A stretch of 64,000 nt of DNA from an uncultured Christensenellaceae bacterium (GTDB lineage Bacteria; Bacillota; Clostridia; Christensenellales; CAG-314). The position numbers and the translations under genes were made by a program. The notes below the pieces were generated by a model. It was given only the letters and a program-made list of their open reading frames with translations. It was not told the origin of the DNA and searched no databases. The stretch spans positions 1 to 64,000 of the forward strand of contig CAJUIZ010000004.1 in NCBI GenBank assembly GCA_910586625.1, written 5' to 3'. Each line of letters starts with the position of its first letter. Position 1 is the first letter of the stretch. Of the stretch, positions 41,692 to 51,169 are shown piece after piece.

Positions 41692-42798
41692 TTATACCCG
41701 CTCGGCTGTTTTAAGCATTCTTCTTACCGTTTTGGAAGCAAGCGCGACAAGCCCCACAGCTAATACGATAGCCAAATCCGCAATGGTAAACAAATTGTAT
41801 ACAAACGTCCAAGATACCGCAGTATAGCCCGGCATAGCCCACGAACTGAACACGAAGTAACCGCTTATTACATGAGCGAAATAACGGCACAGAATGGCTA
41901 TTGTCGCCCCAATGGTAAATTCGGCGAATATGTTGCCCTTCAAAAACTTGAAATTACGCGCAATTCCCGCAAGCCCTAACGCTCCGAAGGCTATAGGATA
42001 GTCAAGCATCGCCTGCATCGGCTGATAAAACTGCGGCGACTGTATAAATTGAAGAAAACCGTACACTACTCCTGCGACAAGCCCCTTGCGCGTACCGAAC
42101 ATATACGAGTACAAACATATGGGAAGCATACTGGCAAATGTTACGGAACCGCCCTGCGGCAAAGAAAAGAACTTGACGTACGACAACGCAAAAGACAGCG
42201 CGACGCATACGGCTCCGTACGTAAGCGATTTGGCGTTATAGTCGGTCTGCTTGCCGCCCAAAACGCACCCTGCAACTATTGCCGCCACAAGCACTGCCGA
42301 GTAAAGATACATGCTCCAATTCAACGGCTTGTAATCGTCCTTTCTCGCGGGGATTACAGCAAGCAAAACGATTGCGTACACAACGAAAGCAATCGCAAAC
42401 GCCAATGCGCTCCATTTGTACCCCTTGACCTGTTTTTTCTCAAGAATAACGGTTGTGGCGATTCCGGCGGTCACCAGCGCAAACAGCCCGATTACCAGCC
42501 AAAAGTTCGTATTGATTTTTTCGTCGATAATGTAATTTATCAGCTTAAACGAACCGAGAACAGTTATTATACCTATCGAATAGCCGGCGATAATACCGAC
42601 AAGCAATTTGCGGGATTTGACCAAGTATTCTTCGTCTCTGTTACGTACGACAACAGCATATACCACCAAGCCCGCAAATACCGCGATAGTAACGTACAAA
42701 GCGATAGTCGAAAGTATATCGAACAGCTTGTCGAATCCGACCGCAAGATACACGTCGTCGCCTTCGCCGACCCACAAACCTTTGAGTTTTTCTAACAT
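41692..42798 (-). CDS. Thiamine transporter ThiT-like protein with extra N-terminal membrane domain
   Basis: 368 aa from ATG at 42798 (strong AAGGAG; the frame upstream runs through the riboswitch and is not coding). Residues about 190-365 are a ThiT/YuaJ S component: 'FSLPQGGSVTFASMLPIC', 'GTRKGLVAGVVYGFLQFI', 'MLDYPIAFGALGLAGI'. Residues 1-185 add about five membrane helices, which normal ThiT proteins (about 190 aa) do not have. Function in thiamine uptake is strongly backed by the TPP riboswitch in its leader. Confidence 0.9.
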   Translation of the reverse strand: MLEKLKGLWVGEGDDVYLAVGFDKLFDILSTIALYVTIAVFAGLVVYAVVVRNRDEEYLVKSRKLLVGIIAGYSIGIITVLGSFKLINYIIDEKINTNFWLVIGLFALVTAGIATTVILEKKQVKGYKWSALAFAIAFVVYAIVLLAVIPARKDDYKPLNWSMYLYSAVLVAAIVAGCVLGGKQTDYNAKSLTYGAVCVALSFALSYVKFFSLPQGGSVTFASMLPICLYSYMFGTRKGLVAGVVYGFLQFIQSPQFYQPMQAMLDYPIAFGALGLAGIARNFKFLKGNIFAEFTIGATIAILCRYFAHVISGYFVFSSWAMPGYTAVSWTFVYNLFTIADLAIVLAVGLVALASKTVRRMLKTAERV

Positions 42799-42825
42799 TT
42801 TTTTCTCCTTTTTGCTTTTTTGCCG

Positions 42826-42868
42826 AGAACAAAAGAAAAGTTCCTTGCACGATAAGCACAAGAAACTT
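42826..42868 (-). terminator. Expression platform of the TPP riboswitch
   Basis: On the minus strand AAGTTTCTTG (42868-42859) pairs with CAAGGAACTT (42847-42838), 11-nt loop, followed by TTCTTTTGTTCT. It lies between the riboswitch and the thiT ribosome site, so the switch should act by transcription termination. Confidence 0.75.
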
Positions 42869-42901
42869 GCAAAAAGAACACGAAAACATAAGTACATTTT
42901 C

Positions 42902-42978
42902 ACGCATTCCTTACGCAAGTACAAACTTGACAAGTTCAAAGGGACTCTCTCAGCCGATTGCTCGGCACCCCCAGCGCG
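42902..42978 (-). promoter_or_regulatory. TPP riboswitch (THI-box)
   Basis: On the minus strand: GGGGGTGCCGAGCAATCGGC, then the invariant CTGAGA, then CCCTTTGAAC, then a short stem and CTTGCGTAAGGAA. These are the pyrimidine- and pyrophosphate-sensing elements of the thiamine pyrophosphate aptamer in the right order. TPP binding would favour the terminator downstream and lower thiT expression. Confidence 0.93.
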
Positions 42979-42981
42979 ATA

Positions 42982-43010
42982 AATATACCACTTCAACGGA
43001 CGGTTGTCAA
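42982..43010 (-). promoter_or_regulatory. Promoter of the TPP riboswitch-thiT unit
   Basis: On the minus strand TTGACA (43010-43005), 17 bp, TATATT (42987-42982). The aptamer begins at the predicted start. Confidence 0.8.
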
Positions 43011-43058
43011 ACGATTGCGGCAATATTACGGTGTATTTACCGAATTTGCGCGCAAAGC

Positions 43059-43928
43059 TTACTTTTTGAAATATTTGCGAAACAAATCGTCCATATCCAA
43101 AAAGGGATACAGCGACGTCAGGGATTGGAAGCTTCCGCCGTTTTTTAGGTAATTACCGACAATGCGCGTTAGGTCGCGTTCGTCCATAAAGGGTGCGAGC
43201 GCGGCAAGGTCGGAAATATCCTTCGTTTCGTCGACGCGCCTTTCCACTATGGCCGCAAGGTCCTTTTCGTCCATGTGGCAGGCTATACCCGCAAGTTCGC
43301 CGAACGAACAGTCTTCGTGAACAAGCTTTCGCGCCAAACGTCCGAGAGCCTTTTCGCTGAGAAAGGGAGCAAGTCCCGCAAGCTCGCGAGCGTCGTCGCA
43401 GCCGTCGGACAGGCTGTCGGCGGCTTGCTCCAAGGCGGAATCGGAAAGGAAAGGCGCAAGAGCGATTATCTGTTCCGACGTAAAGCCGTATTTAGACTGA
43501 TTCTTGACTAAATCGTCCAAAATATCGTCGTCCAAAAAGGGTGCCATTTTGATTATAGTATCGAAATCGATTTGTTCTCCGTCCTTATCCGCCTGCTTGT
43601 AGGATTGCTTGAACTGCTCGTCCTTCATTATCGGAGCAAGGTCGGCTAAATCTCGAAGCTTGATATTTTCCGCCGCGGACTCATCGCCGTTGGCTATATC
43701 TTCGACGATTTTCCCCTTGCGTTCGTCGCACAGTATTTCTTCTATCGTGATACCGAATATTTCCGCAAGACAAGGCAGCTTGGATATATCCGGCATCGTA
43801 GCTCCGCGCTCCCAATTGCTTACCGCCTGATAGGATATGCCGAGCTTATCGGCAAGCCCCATTTGCGTAAGTCCGTTTTGCTTGCGCAGCTGAGATATCT
43901 TCTTTCCTATTTTCGTCATATCAAACAT
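43059..43928 (-). CDS. XRE-family regulator with seven helical repeats
   Basis: 289 aa from ATG at 43928 (GGGAG site). N-terminal HTH_3 domain (about 3-60): 'ISQLRKQNGLTQMGLADKL', 'SYQAVSNWERG'. After residue 90 there are seven copies of a motif of the form L-A-P-F-(L/M)-x-(D/E)-x-x-L about 26-35 residues apart, probably a helical repeat array for ligand or protein binding. Targets unknown. It lies directly upstream of the TPP riboswitch, but that unit has its own promoter. Confidence 0.85.
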   Translation of the reverse strand: MFDMTKIGKKISQLRKQNGLTQMGLADKLGISYQAVSNWERGATMPDISKLPCLAEIFGITIEEILCDERKGKIVEDIANGDESAAENIKLRDLADLAPIMKDEQFKQSYKQADKDGEQIDFDTIIKMAPFLDDDILDDLVKNQSKYGFTSEQIIALAPFLSDSALEQAADSLSDGCDDARELAGLAPFLSEKALGRLARKLVHEDCSFGELAGIACHMDEKDLAAIVERRVDETKDISDLAALAPFMDERDLTRIVGNYLKNGGSFQSLTSLYPFLDMDDLFRKYFKK

Positions 43929-44054
43929 AATATTATTCTCCCGTTTAGTTTTCGTCCGTTGCAACTAACCGCAGTTTAACACCGTTTTACGCAAAAAGCA
44001 ATCAACTTGTAATTGAAATCACGCTGCTCGCGAACTCAATGTCTGCTTGAAAAC

Positions 44055-44080
44055 AAAAAATCCCCTGTAAAAGGGATTTT
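44055..44080 (-). terminator. Terminator of the acyltransferase-mnmA transcript
   Basis: On the minus strand AAAATCCC pairs with GGGATTTT around a short loop and continues into TTTTG. Confidence 0.8.
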
Positions 44081-44116
44081 GCGTCATATAAAATGCGGAA
44101 AGCGCGAACGCCGTTA

Positions 44117-45076
44117 TTACAATAAATGCAGTACTTCGGAAAAGAGATAAATGACCCCGAACATAAATATCTGACTGCCGAAATACACCCAAATAGAATG
44201 TCTTCCGCAAAAAGTCACCGGACTTACGTACTTTGGATTGACGGTTGGGAATACGCTCTTGCGCTCCTTATAGATAATTCTGCCCAAGAAAGCACCTATC
44301 AAAAACCAACCGAAATCGGGCAAGAAGGGCAGGTAGTCTCCGCCGCAGAACTTTGCGTAATCCGCGCCCTTGTGCTCCGCCAAGAAAAACCACATAGGAT
44401 TGGTATTCGTCCACGGACTGTGCTTGGCGCAAGCACCTACGACAAGCGCGGTTAACGTAACGGCGAGCATTACGCTACCGAAGATATTCTTTTGCCAATT
44501 TTGCTTGCACTTACCCCAACACCATTCTATAACCGCCCACAACAGCACGGATAAAGCGATTACGTGTATTACGTTGAAATTGATTGTTAAATTTATACCG
44601 ATAATCGCGGATATTGCCGCTGTCACCGCCGTAAACAGACAAGCAAACGCAATCATCTTGATTGCTCTACGCCCGTTACTTCGGGAAAAACTGCACGACA
44701 TTCCCGAAGTAAATACGAACAACGTTACGAACACGTCGTGAGTAACGTTGCGCAAAACTCCGCCGTAGTAGTTTTCGGACAACCCATACAGCCATTGGAA
44801 CAGGGATGTTTTGTAATCGCCGATTCCAATCGAGTTGACGTCCCACATAAAGTGATCCCACACGACAAACAGAATCATCAGTCCGCGCACAAAGTCCACT
44901 TCCCAAACGCGCTGTTTTTTTACAGGCGGAAGTTTAGCGAATTCATCCAATTGAACGGAGACTTCGTCCGATTCGTTTTCCGGCGTTAACGACTCTGCGA
45001 CGGATGAAACGGATTCCGTTTTTTCAACGGTAGAATCCGACTTATTATTACGTTTTGAAGCAAATTTTCCTTTCAT
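44117..45076 (-). CDS. Membrane acyltransferase, HGSNAT/DUF1624 family
   Basis: 319 aa from ATG at 45076, which overlaps the mnmA stop as ATGA. N-terminal 55 residues are polar and low-complexity; then 'VWEVDFVRGLMILFVVWDHF', the DUF1624/heparan-alpha-glucosaminide N-acetyltransferase signature, and about eight membrane helices. Family members move acetyl groups across the membrane onto sugars. The role here is unknown. Confidence 0.82.
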   Translation of the reverse strand: MKGKFASKRNNKSDSTVEKTESVSSVAESLTPENESDEVSVQLDEFAKLPPVKKQRVWEVDFVRGLMILFVVWDHFMWDVNSIGIGDYKTSLFQWLYGLSENYYGGVLRNVTHDVFVTLFVFTSGMSCSFSRSNGRRAIKMIAFACLFTAVTAAISAIIGINLTINFNVIHVIALSVLLWAVIEWCWGKCKQNWQKNIFGSVMLAVTLTALVVGACAKHSPWTNTNPMWFFLAEHKGADYAKFCGGDYLPFLPDFGWFLIGAFLGRIIYKERKSVFPTVNPKYVSPVTFCGRHSIWVYFGSQIFMFGVIYLFSEVLHLL

Positions 45077-46143
45077 TTGTACACTTCGTCTATTACTCCG
45101 CCGCCCAAACACCTGTCGCCGTCGTAAAACACGACGAACTGCCCCGGAGTTACGGCGCGCTGCTTTTCGCGGAACGTCACTTCTACCCGTGCGTCGCTTA
45201 AAACGTTTACGGACACGTCCTGCTCGTTCTGACGATAACGGAATTTAGCCTTGCAGTCGAATCGGCGCGCGGGGCAAGACGGTATCCAGTTGATTCCGCT
45301 TGCGACAAGCGAACGAGATAGCAAAACGCTTTCGTCGCCGTGAGACACTATTAAACGGTTATTTGCCAAATCCTTGTCCACGACAAACCATCTGCCTTGA
45401 CTCTCCGTCGTGCCGCCCAGTCCAAGCCCCCTGCGCTGTCCCAGCGTGTAGTACATAAGACCGATGTGTTCGCCGACTTCGTTACCGTGAACGTCCACAA
45501 TTTGTCCGCATTGATTCGGTAAATAATTTTGCAAAAATTTACGAAAATTGCGTTCGCCTATAAAACAAATACCTGTGCTGTCCTTCTTCTTGGCGTTGAC
45601 AAGCCCCAGTTCGTCCGCAATACGCCTTACTTCCGACTTTTCTACGTCGGCAAGCGGAAAAAGCACGTCGGACAGCTGCGCCTGCGACAACTGATTCAAA
45701 AAATATGTCTGGTCCTTGTCGGAGTCCTTGGCTTTAAGTAAATAATGCGTTTCGTTGTCGTGTAAAATTCCGCAATAATGTCCCGTAGCTATATAGTCCG
45801 CGCCCAAAGCCTTGGCATACTGCAAAAACGGTCCGAACTTGATTTCGCGGTTGCACAGAACGTCGGGATTAGGAGTACGTCCGCGTTTGTACTCGTCCAA
45901 AAAATACGAAAAGACGCGCTCGCGGTATTCCTTGGCAAAATTAACCGAATAATACGGAATAGACAGCTTGTCGGACACACGCTTGACGTCTTCGTAATCC
46001 TGCGCCGCGGTACAGCAACCGTCGTCCGTTTCTTCCCAATTGTGCATAAACAACGCCACTACGTTGTATCCTTGTTTTTTGAGTAACCAAGCGGACACTG
46101 CGCTGTCAACGCCGCCGCTCATACCCAATACTACCGTTTTCAT
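45073..46143 (-). CDS. mnmA: tRNA-specific 2-thiouridylase MnmA
   Basis: 356 aa. PP-loop 'VVLGMSGGVDSAVSAWLL' (4-21), catalytic Cys in 'NPDVLCNREIKF' near 101 and second Cys in 'STGICFIGERNF' near 200. It thiolates U34 of Lys, Glu and Gln tRNAs. Follows rho after 6 bp. Confidence 0.97.
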   Translation of the reverse strand: MKTVVLGMSGGVDSAVSAWLLKKQGYNVVALFMHNWEETDDGCCTAAQDYEDVKRVSDKLSIPYYSVNFAKEYRERVFSYFLDEYKRGRTPNPDVLCNREIKFGPFLQYAKALGADYIATGHYCGILHDNETHYLLKAKDSDKDQTYFLNQLSQAQLSDVLFPLADVEKSEVRRIADELGLVNAKKKDSTGICFIGERNFRKFLQNYLPNQCGQIVDVHGNEVGEHIGLMYYTLGQRRGLGLGGTTESQGRWFVVDKDLANNRLIVSHGDESVLLSRSLVASGINWIPSCPARRFDCKAKFRYRQNEQDVSVNVLSDARVEVTFREKQRAVTPGQFVVFYDGDRCLGGGVIDEVYK

Positions 46144-46149
46144 TGCGTA

Positions 46150-47571
46150 TTAAAGCTTTTTCATCGCCCTGCGCGCTTCCGCCGAACGGACAAGGCGTTT
46201 GAGCGTATCGATGGTTTCGTCGTTGTTGTCGGTAGTCATAACCACTTCCAACAGCTCTTCCGTAGCTTGAACAGCGTCTTCGCGGGACAGAATGCGCCGA
46301 ACAAGGTACATTCCTTCCATTTGACTTTGGTTAAGCAACAGGTCTTCCCTGCGCGTTCCGCTGCGATTAAGATCGACGGCAGGGAAAATACGCTTTTCGC
46401 TCATACGGCGATCCAACTGAATTTCCATATTGCCGGTACCTTTGAATTCTTCGTAGATAATATCGTCCATCTTGCTGCCAGTGTCGATTAGAGCCGTCGC
46501 AAGAATCGTAAGACTTCCGCCGCCCCTTACGTTGCGTCCGCTGCCGAACATTTTCTTGGGTTCCTGCAAAGCGGAAATATCCAAGCCGCCCGTAAGCGTT
46601 CTGCCCGTCTGCTCCGCCGTTTGGTTGTACGCTCGCCCAAGGCGCGTTATGCTGTCCATAAGTATCATTACGTCCTGTCCCTGTTCTACGCGGCGGCGGG
46701 CGTTGGCAAATACCAATTCCGCAATGCGGCAGTGATTGTAGGGCTGTTGGTCGAAGGTAGAATAAACCACTTCGCAATCGACGCTTTCCTTGAAATCCGT
46801 AACTTCTTCGGGACGTTCGTCTATAAGCAGAACAGTCAAGTGGATTTCCGGATGATTCTTCTTGACAGCCATGGCAATCTTTTTGAGAAGTATGGTTTTT
46901 CCGGTCTTGGGGGGCGCGACTATAAGACCGCGCTGTCCCTTGCCTATCGGAGCAACCAAGTCCAAAACGCGCAGCGAGTAGTCCGTTCTGTCCGTCTGCA
47001 TATTTATCCGCTCGTTAGGAAAACAGGCTTCGAGACTGTCGAAAGGAGTACGGCGTATGGTATTGCAGACTTGATCGTTTATTTCCTTTACGTATATCGC
47101 CGTGGGCGCTTGACCTTCGGAATACTGACGAAGCACCACTTTGAGCTTATCGCCCGATTTAAGCCCCATACGCATTATCATATTTGCCGACACGTGATAG
47201 TCGCGCATGGGCGTGTTGGAATAGTTATGCGTACGCACAAAGCCGTAGCCGTCCTTGACGATTTCCAAAATGCCTTCGCGCGGCAAAGACGGATCGACGT
47301 TATCTTCTATTGCTTCGCAATTCAAGTCGTAAACTACCTTGGGTGCTTCCTGCTCCAAACGAACGCTTACCTTGGGGGGACGACCCGACTTCTTGGGAAC
47401 TTCCGGTTCGGCATCGCCGTTGTACATAGCCAATATGGCGTCGATTAAATCGCCGCGTTTGCGATTACGCGGCACTACGCCGAAATCGCGCGCTATCGCA
47501 CGAATATCGGCGATATTCATATTGTTTAGAGCAAAATTAAGTTCGTCTACCGTTTTGTACTTGGTTGGCAT
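46150..47571 (-). CDS. rho: Transcription termination factor Rho
   Basis: 473 aa. N-terminal helical Rho_N/SAP-like part (1-45), a short acidic/basic insert, cold-shock RNA-binding domain (about 95-165, 'GILEIVKDGYGFVRT'), and the RecA-type ATPase domain with Walker A 'APPKTGKTILL' near 228, Walker B 'DVMILMDSITRLGRAYN' and arginine finger region. Hexameric RNA translocase. GGAGG precedes the ATG. Confidence 0.97.
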   Translation of the reverse strand: MPTKYKTVDELNFALNNMNIADIRAIARDFGVVPRNRKRGDLIDAILAMYNGDAEPEVPKKSGRPPKVSVRLEQEAPKVVYDLNCEAIEDNVDPSLPREGILEIVKDGYGFVRTHNYSNTPMRDYHVSANMIMRMGLKSGDKLKVVLRQYSEGQAPTAIYVKEINDQVCNTIRRTPFDSLEACFPNERINMQTDRTDYSLRVLDLVAPIGKGQRGLIVAPPKTGKTILLKKIAMAVKKNHPEIHLTVLLIDERPEEVTDFKESVDCEVVYSTFDQQPYNHCRIAELVFANARRRVEQGQDVMILMDSITRLGRAYNQTAEQTGRTLTGGLDISALQEPKKMFGSGRNVRGGGSLTILATALIDTGSKMDDIIYEEFKGTGNMEIQLDRRMSEKRIFPAVDLNRSGTRREDLLLNQSQMEGMYLVRRILSREDAVQATEELLEVVMTTDNNDETIDTLKRLVRSAEARRAMKKL

Positions 47572-47790
47572 AAATCCTCCTAAAATTATGGACAGATTGG
47601 ATTACAAAATTGAAATGTGAAATGTCGATATTGAAATACTAATCCGACGGCGCATAAAATCAAGTTCCGCCTACGGCGGCGCTGTTATTCCGTGTAAAAA
47701 CTACGCAAAAAATAAAAGTCACCTTTACTATGCCGACTGCTCGGACATTTAAGGACGACAACAAAAATCGCGCCAAATAATCTTGTAAAC

Positions 47791-47819
47791 AGTTTATTAT
47801 ATTTTATCGCGTTTGTCAA
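47791..47819 (-). promoter_or_regulatory. Promoter of rho
   Basis: On the minus strand TTGACA (47819-47814), 17 bp, TAAACT (47796-47791). Confidence 0.6.
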
Positions 47820-47957
47820 CAAATAAGTCGAGCTATCGCGTGCAAAAATGGATATAATAAGACGATATTTGTCGTATACTGCTGCTACGACGAATAAAAC
47901 GTAAAAATAAGTCAGCCGTACAACACGCAGGCATACAGTGTGGAAGCCCTGATATAA

Positions 47958-47989
47958 TTAACCGACGCGGAGTACACCGCGTCGGTTAA
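47958..47989 (-). terminator. Terminator of the glycerol operon
   Basis: TTAACCGACGCGG and CCGCGTCGGTTAA pair perfectly (13 bp) around a 6-nt loop just after glpK; on the minus strand it is followed by TTATATC. Confidence 0.85.
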
Positions 47990-48007
47990 CCGTAATTGCA
48001 TATATAC

Positions 48008-49492
48008 CTATCTGGCACGCGTTTGACGAACGGCTTTCGCCCAGCCTTCCAACAATTCTTGACGATGGACATCGTCCATATTCGGCTTAAATTCGCGCTC
48101 GGTCTTGATATTTGCGCGAATATCGTCTATGTCTTTCCAGTAACCTGCTTCCAAGCCAGCAAGATAACACGCTCCGAGAGCCGTCGTTTCCGTCACCTTG
48201 GGACGAATTACCGTAGCGTTAAGAATATCGGCTTGGAACTGCATAAGGAAATTATTCATACTCGCTCCGCCGTCTACGTTAAGACTCCTAATCTTGACGT
48301 TGGCGTCGCGCTGCATACTCGATACAAGGTCGTACACTTGATAATCGATTGCTTCGAGAGCCGCGCGTATAAAGTGTTCCTTCTTGGTGCCGCGGGTAAT
48401 TCCCGTAATCGTTCCGCGAACTTCCGCGTCCCAATAGGGCGCACCCAAACCCGTAAAGGAAGGTACTATGTACACTCCGTTGGTATCGGAAACCTTTACG
48501 GCGTAATTTTCCGTTTCCGCGGCGGATTTTATCATACGCATCTCGTCGCGCAGCCATTGATTGATTGCTCCGCCGATAAACACGCTGCCTTCCAATACGT
48601 AGGGCGGTTTAACGTTGTTTCCGCATGCTCCGAGAGTAGTTACAAGGCCGTTTGTAGACTTAACCGCCTTGTTTCCTGTGTTCATAAGCAGGAAACAGCC
48701 CGTGCCGTAGGTGTTCTTTACGTCCCCTTCGTTTACGCACAAATGTCCGAACAAAGCCGCTTGCTGGTCTCCCACCACGCTGCAAATCGGTATCTCGCGT
48801 CCAATAAAGGTTTCGTCCGTAATGCCGTAATTGTAACCGGACGCGTGAACTTCGGGCAGCATACATTCGGGAATACCGAACAGCTCGAGCAAATCCCCGT
48901 CCCATTCGAGAGTATGAATGTTAAACAGCATAGTACGGCTGGCGTTAGTGTAGTCTGTTGCAAATATTTTGCCGCGGGACAGCTGCCACATAAGATATGT
49001 ATCCACCGTGCCGAACAGCAATTCGCCCTTTTCGGCGCGTTCGCGCGCGCCGTCGACGTTATCCAATATCCATTTGATTTTTGTTGCGGAAAAATACGCG
49101 TCGAGCACCAAGCCCGTCTTGTCGTAAATCTTTTCGGACAAGCCCTGCGCCTTTAACTGTTCGCAGTATTCCGCCGTTCTGCGACATTGCCAAACTATTG
49201 CATTATACACGGGCTTACCGGTATTCTTATCCCATACGAAGGTCGTTTCGCGCTGATTGGTTATGCCGATAGCGGCAATATCCGCCGCGGAAACGTTGGC
49301 TCTTATCAACGCTTCCACTATTACGCCCACTTGACTGCCGTAAATATCGTGGGGGTCGTGCTCCACCCAACCGGGATGCGGATAAATCTGCGGAAATTCC
49401 TGCTGAGCTTTGCCGAGAATTTTTCCCTGTTTGTCGAATACTATCGCGCGGGACGAAGTTGTGCCTTGATCCAACGACAAAATGTATTTCAT
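48008..49492 (-). CDS. glpK: Glycerol kinase
   Basis: 494 aa, FGGY family, full length. 'YILSLDQGTTSSRAIVFD' (3-20), 'GTGCFLLMNTG', 'GLGAPYWD' and 'LNVDGGASMNNFLMQFQAD' are the hallmarks. It phosphorylates glycerol to glycerol 3-phosphate, the substrate of the dehydrogenase encoded upstream. Last gene of the operon. No glpF-type facilitator is seen. Confidence 0.97.
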   Translation of the reverse strand: MKYILSLDQGTTSSRAIVFDKQGKILGKAQQEFPQIYPHPGWVEHDPHDIYGSQVGVIVEALIRANVSAADIAAIGITNQRETTFVWDKNTGKPVYNAIVWQCRRTAEYCEQLKAQGLSEKIYDKTGLVLDAYFSATKIKWILDNVDGARERAEKGELLFGTVDTYLMWQLSRGKIFATDYTNASRTMLFNIHTLEWDGDLLELFGIPECMLPEVHASGYNYGITDETFIGREIPICSVVGDQQAALFGHLCVNEGDVKNTYGTGCFLLMNTGNKAVKSTNGLVTTLGACGNNVKPPYVLEGSVFIGGAINQWLRDEMRMIKSAAETENYAVKVSDTNGVYIVPSFTGLGAPYWDAEVRGTITGITRGTKKEHFIRAALEAIDYQVYDLVSSMQRDANVKIRSLNVDGGASMNNFLMQFQADILNATVIRPKVTETTALGACYLAGLEAGYWKDIDDIRANIKTEREFKPNMDDVHRQELLEGWAKAVRQTRAR

Positions 49493-49541
49493 ATTTACTC
49501 TCCTGTTTTTATTGAGATTTTATGAAGGCGCAATAATAGAC

Positions 49542-49904
49542 TTATACGCGAGAGACATTCTTGGTTACGATAAAATCCACTCCGCAGCCGCATATGTCCG
49601 CCGCTGCCACGTCGCCAATATGCACGGGAGCGGTAAGCGTTACGTTCTTCAACAGTTCCAAGCTCTTAAAAATCAATTCCTTGGGGATAGCTTCGCGCGT
49701 TTTGACTGATACCATAGGTATATTTCCGCCCTGCACCTTAACCGAACCTGTTACCATACGTTTGGGAGCGGTAACTTCGTTTACCGCGTAGGTTACTCCG
49801 CGCGGACATGTGTTGCCCGTAACGGTAATATTTGCCTTGTCTGCGTCGTCCACCGTAAGCCTGCAACCCATAGGACAATTGATACAAATCATTTCTCTGC
49901 TCAT
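49542..49904 (-). CDS. DUF1667 protein (Cys-rich partner of GlpAB-like dehydrogenase)
   Basis: 120 aa. Conserved Cys pairs 'ICINCPMGCRLTV' (7-19), 'GNTCPRGVTYA' and a later 'CGCG'. DUF1667 genes always accompany the two oxidoreductases found here in Firmicutes and are thought to provide an iron-sulfur or electron-transfer component; the exact role is not established. 2 bp separate it from the gene upstream. Confidence 0.9.
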   Translation of the reverse strand: MSREMICINCPMGCRLTVDDADKANITVTGNTCPRGVTYAVNEVTAPKRMVTGSVKVQGGNIPMVSVKTREAIPKELIFKSLELLKNVTLTAPVHIGDVAAADICGCGVDFIVTKNVSRV

Positions 49905-49906
49905 AG

Positions 49907-51169
49907 CTATTCTCCTTTGATAAGGGTAATTTCTACCGATTTGGCTTGCTTTAACGTTTTCATTTGCTCTGCCGTCAAGTTTATATTTTCCATTTCGCCG
50001 GGGGCAACTACGGGACGTTTACGTCCGTACACCTTTACTCCGTCGGCAAACACGGCAAGCTCGACCTTCTTGAAAACGTTGGCCACGCGCATCTTGAAGG
50101 ACTGCGGCGCGTATACTTCGTCGCGGTTTAACACGGTGGGTACGCAGTAGCGCACGCCGTTGGTGCATGAAATTACCGTCTTGTCACGGCAGGGCGTTGC
50201 TCCGTTTATGTAGTCCGCCGCGCGTACGCCTGCGTTTTCGCTTTCCGCCGAAACAAAGTCCACAAGGTCGTGAACGTGCAGAACGTTTCCGCACTCGAAT
50301 ACGCCTTCGACGTTGGTCATAAGATTCTCGTCTACAACCGCGCCGCCCGTTGTGGGGGACAACTGAACTTCGGCGTTCTTGGCAAGCTCGTTTTCGGGGA
50401 GTAAACCTACGGACAGAAGCAACGTGTCGCAGGGGATAAACCGCTCCGTTTCCTTAATCGGCTGCAATTTGTCGTCTACCTGAGCGATTACCACGCCTTC
50501 GACGCGTTCCTTACCCTTGATATTGACGACGGTATGCGAAAAGTACAGCGGAATATCGAAGTCGTTGAGACACTGCACTATGTTTCTGTTCAGTCCCGAC
50601 GAAAAGGGCATAAGCTCCACTACCGCCTGAACGTGAGCGCCTTCGAATGTCATACGGCGCGCCATAATAAGTCCTATGTCGCCGCTTCCGAGTATTACGA
50701 CTTCCTTACCCGGCAAATAACCGTCGATATTGACGAGCTTCTGCGCCGTGCCTGCGGAAAAAACTCCCGCGCCGCGCATACCCGCTATGTTTATTGCTCC
50801 GCGCGGACGCTCGCGGCAGCCGCAGGCGAGTATTACAGCCTTGGCTTGCACCTGTACGAGACCGTCTTGAGCGGAAACGTAAGTAACCGTCTTGTCGTTG
50901 GAAACGTCAATTACGGTAGCATTGAGTTTATAGGTTATGCCGCGCTTTATAACTTCGTCTATATAGCGCGACGCGTATTCCGGACCGGTCAGCTCTTCCT
51001 TAAAGGTGTGCAGACCGAATCCGTTGTGAATGCATTGGTTAAGTATGCCGCCCAGCTCTGCTTCGCGTTCCAGTATCAATATATCGCGTTCGCCCGCGTC
51101 GTACGCGGACTTGGCTGCGGCAAGTCCCGCGGGACCGCCGCCGACAATAACAAGATTTACTTTTATCAT
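49907..51169 (-). CDS. FAD-dependent oxidoreductase, anaerobic G3P dehydrogenase partner
   Basis: 420 aa. N-terminal FAD site 'LVIVGGGPAGLAAAKSAYDAG' region (GxGxxG form), a second dinucleotide site 'KEVVILGSGDIGLIMARR' near 155, and 'GVFECGNVLHVHDLVD' near 290, as in NADH-type disulfide oxidoreductase folds. Starts by overlapping the stop of the glpA-like gene by one base. It probably passes electrons from the dehydrogenase to the cell's electron carriers. Confidence 0.9.
   Translation of the reverse strand: MIKVNLVIVGGGPAGLAAAKSAYDAGERDILILEREAELGGILNQCIHNGFGLHTFKEELTGPEYASRYIDEVIKRGITYKLNATVIDVSNDKTVTYVSAQDGLVQVQAKAVILACGCRERPRGAINIAGMRGAGVFSAGTAQKLVNIDGYLPGKEVVILGSGDIGLIMARRMTFEGAHVQAVVELMPFSSGLNRNIVQCLNDFDIPLYFSHTVVNIKGKERVEGVVIAQVDDKLQPIKETERFIPCDTLLLSVGLLPENELAKNAEVQLSPTTGGAVVDENLMTNVEGVFECGNVLHVHDLVDFVSAESENAGVRAADYINGATPCRDKTVISCTNGVRYCVPTVLNRDEVYAPQSFKMRVANVFKKVELAVFADGVKVYGRKRPVVAPGEMENINLTAEQMKTLKQAKSVEITLIKGE

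Larger units (their letters stand above)
47572..48007. other. Intergenic region: rho leader and glpK terminator
   Basis: 436 bp without a protein gene. It contains the rho promoter (47791-47819), a long rho leader of about 210 nt with a small hairpin CCGCC/GGCGG at 47667-47679 (long leaders are usual for autoregulated rho genes), and the terminator of glpK (47958-47989). Bases 47822-47957 hold nothing I recognise. Confidence 0.6.

Noticed and set aside
42799..43023. Extended N-terminus of the ThiT-like protein
   Set aside because: This stretch is the TPP riboswitch and its terminator; the ATG at 42798 has a strong ribosome site.
47996..49156. Long plus-strand open frame opposite glpK
   Set aside because: It is the reverse complement of a clear glycerol kinase gene; no ribosome site, no family, and unusual amino-acid composition.
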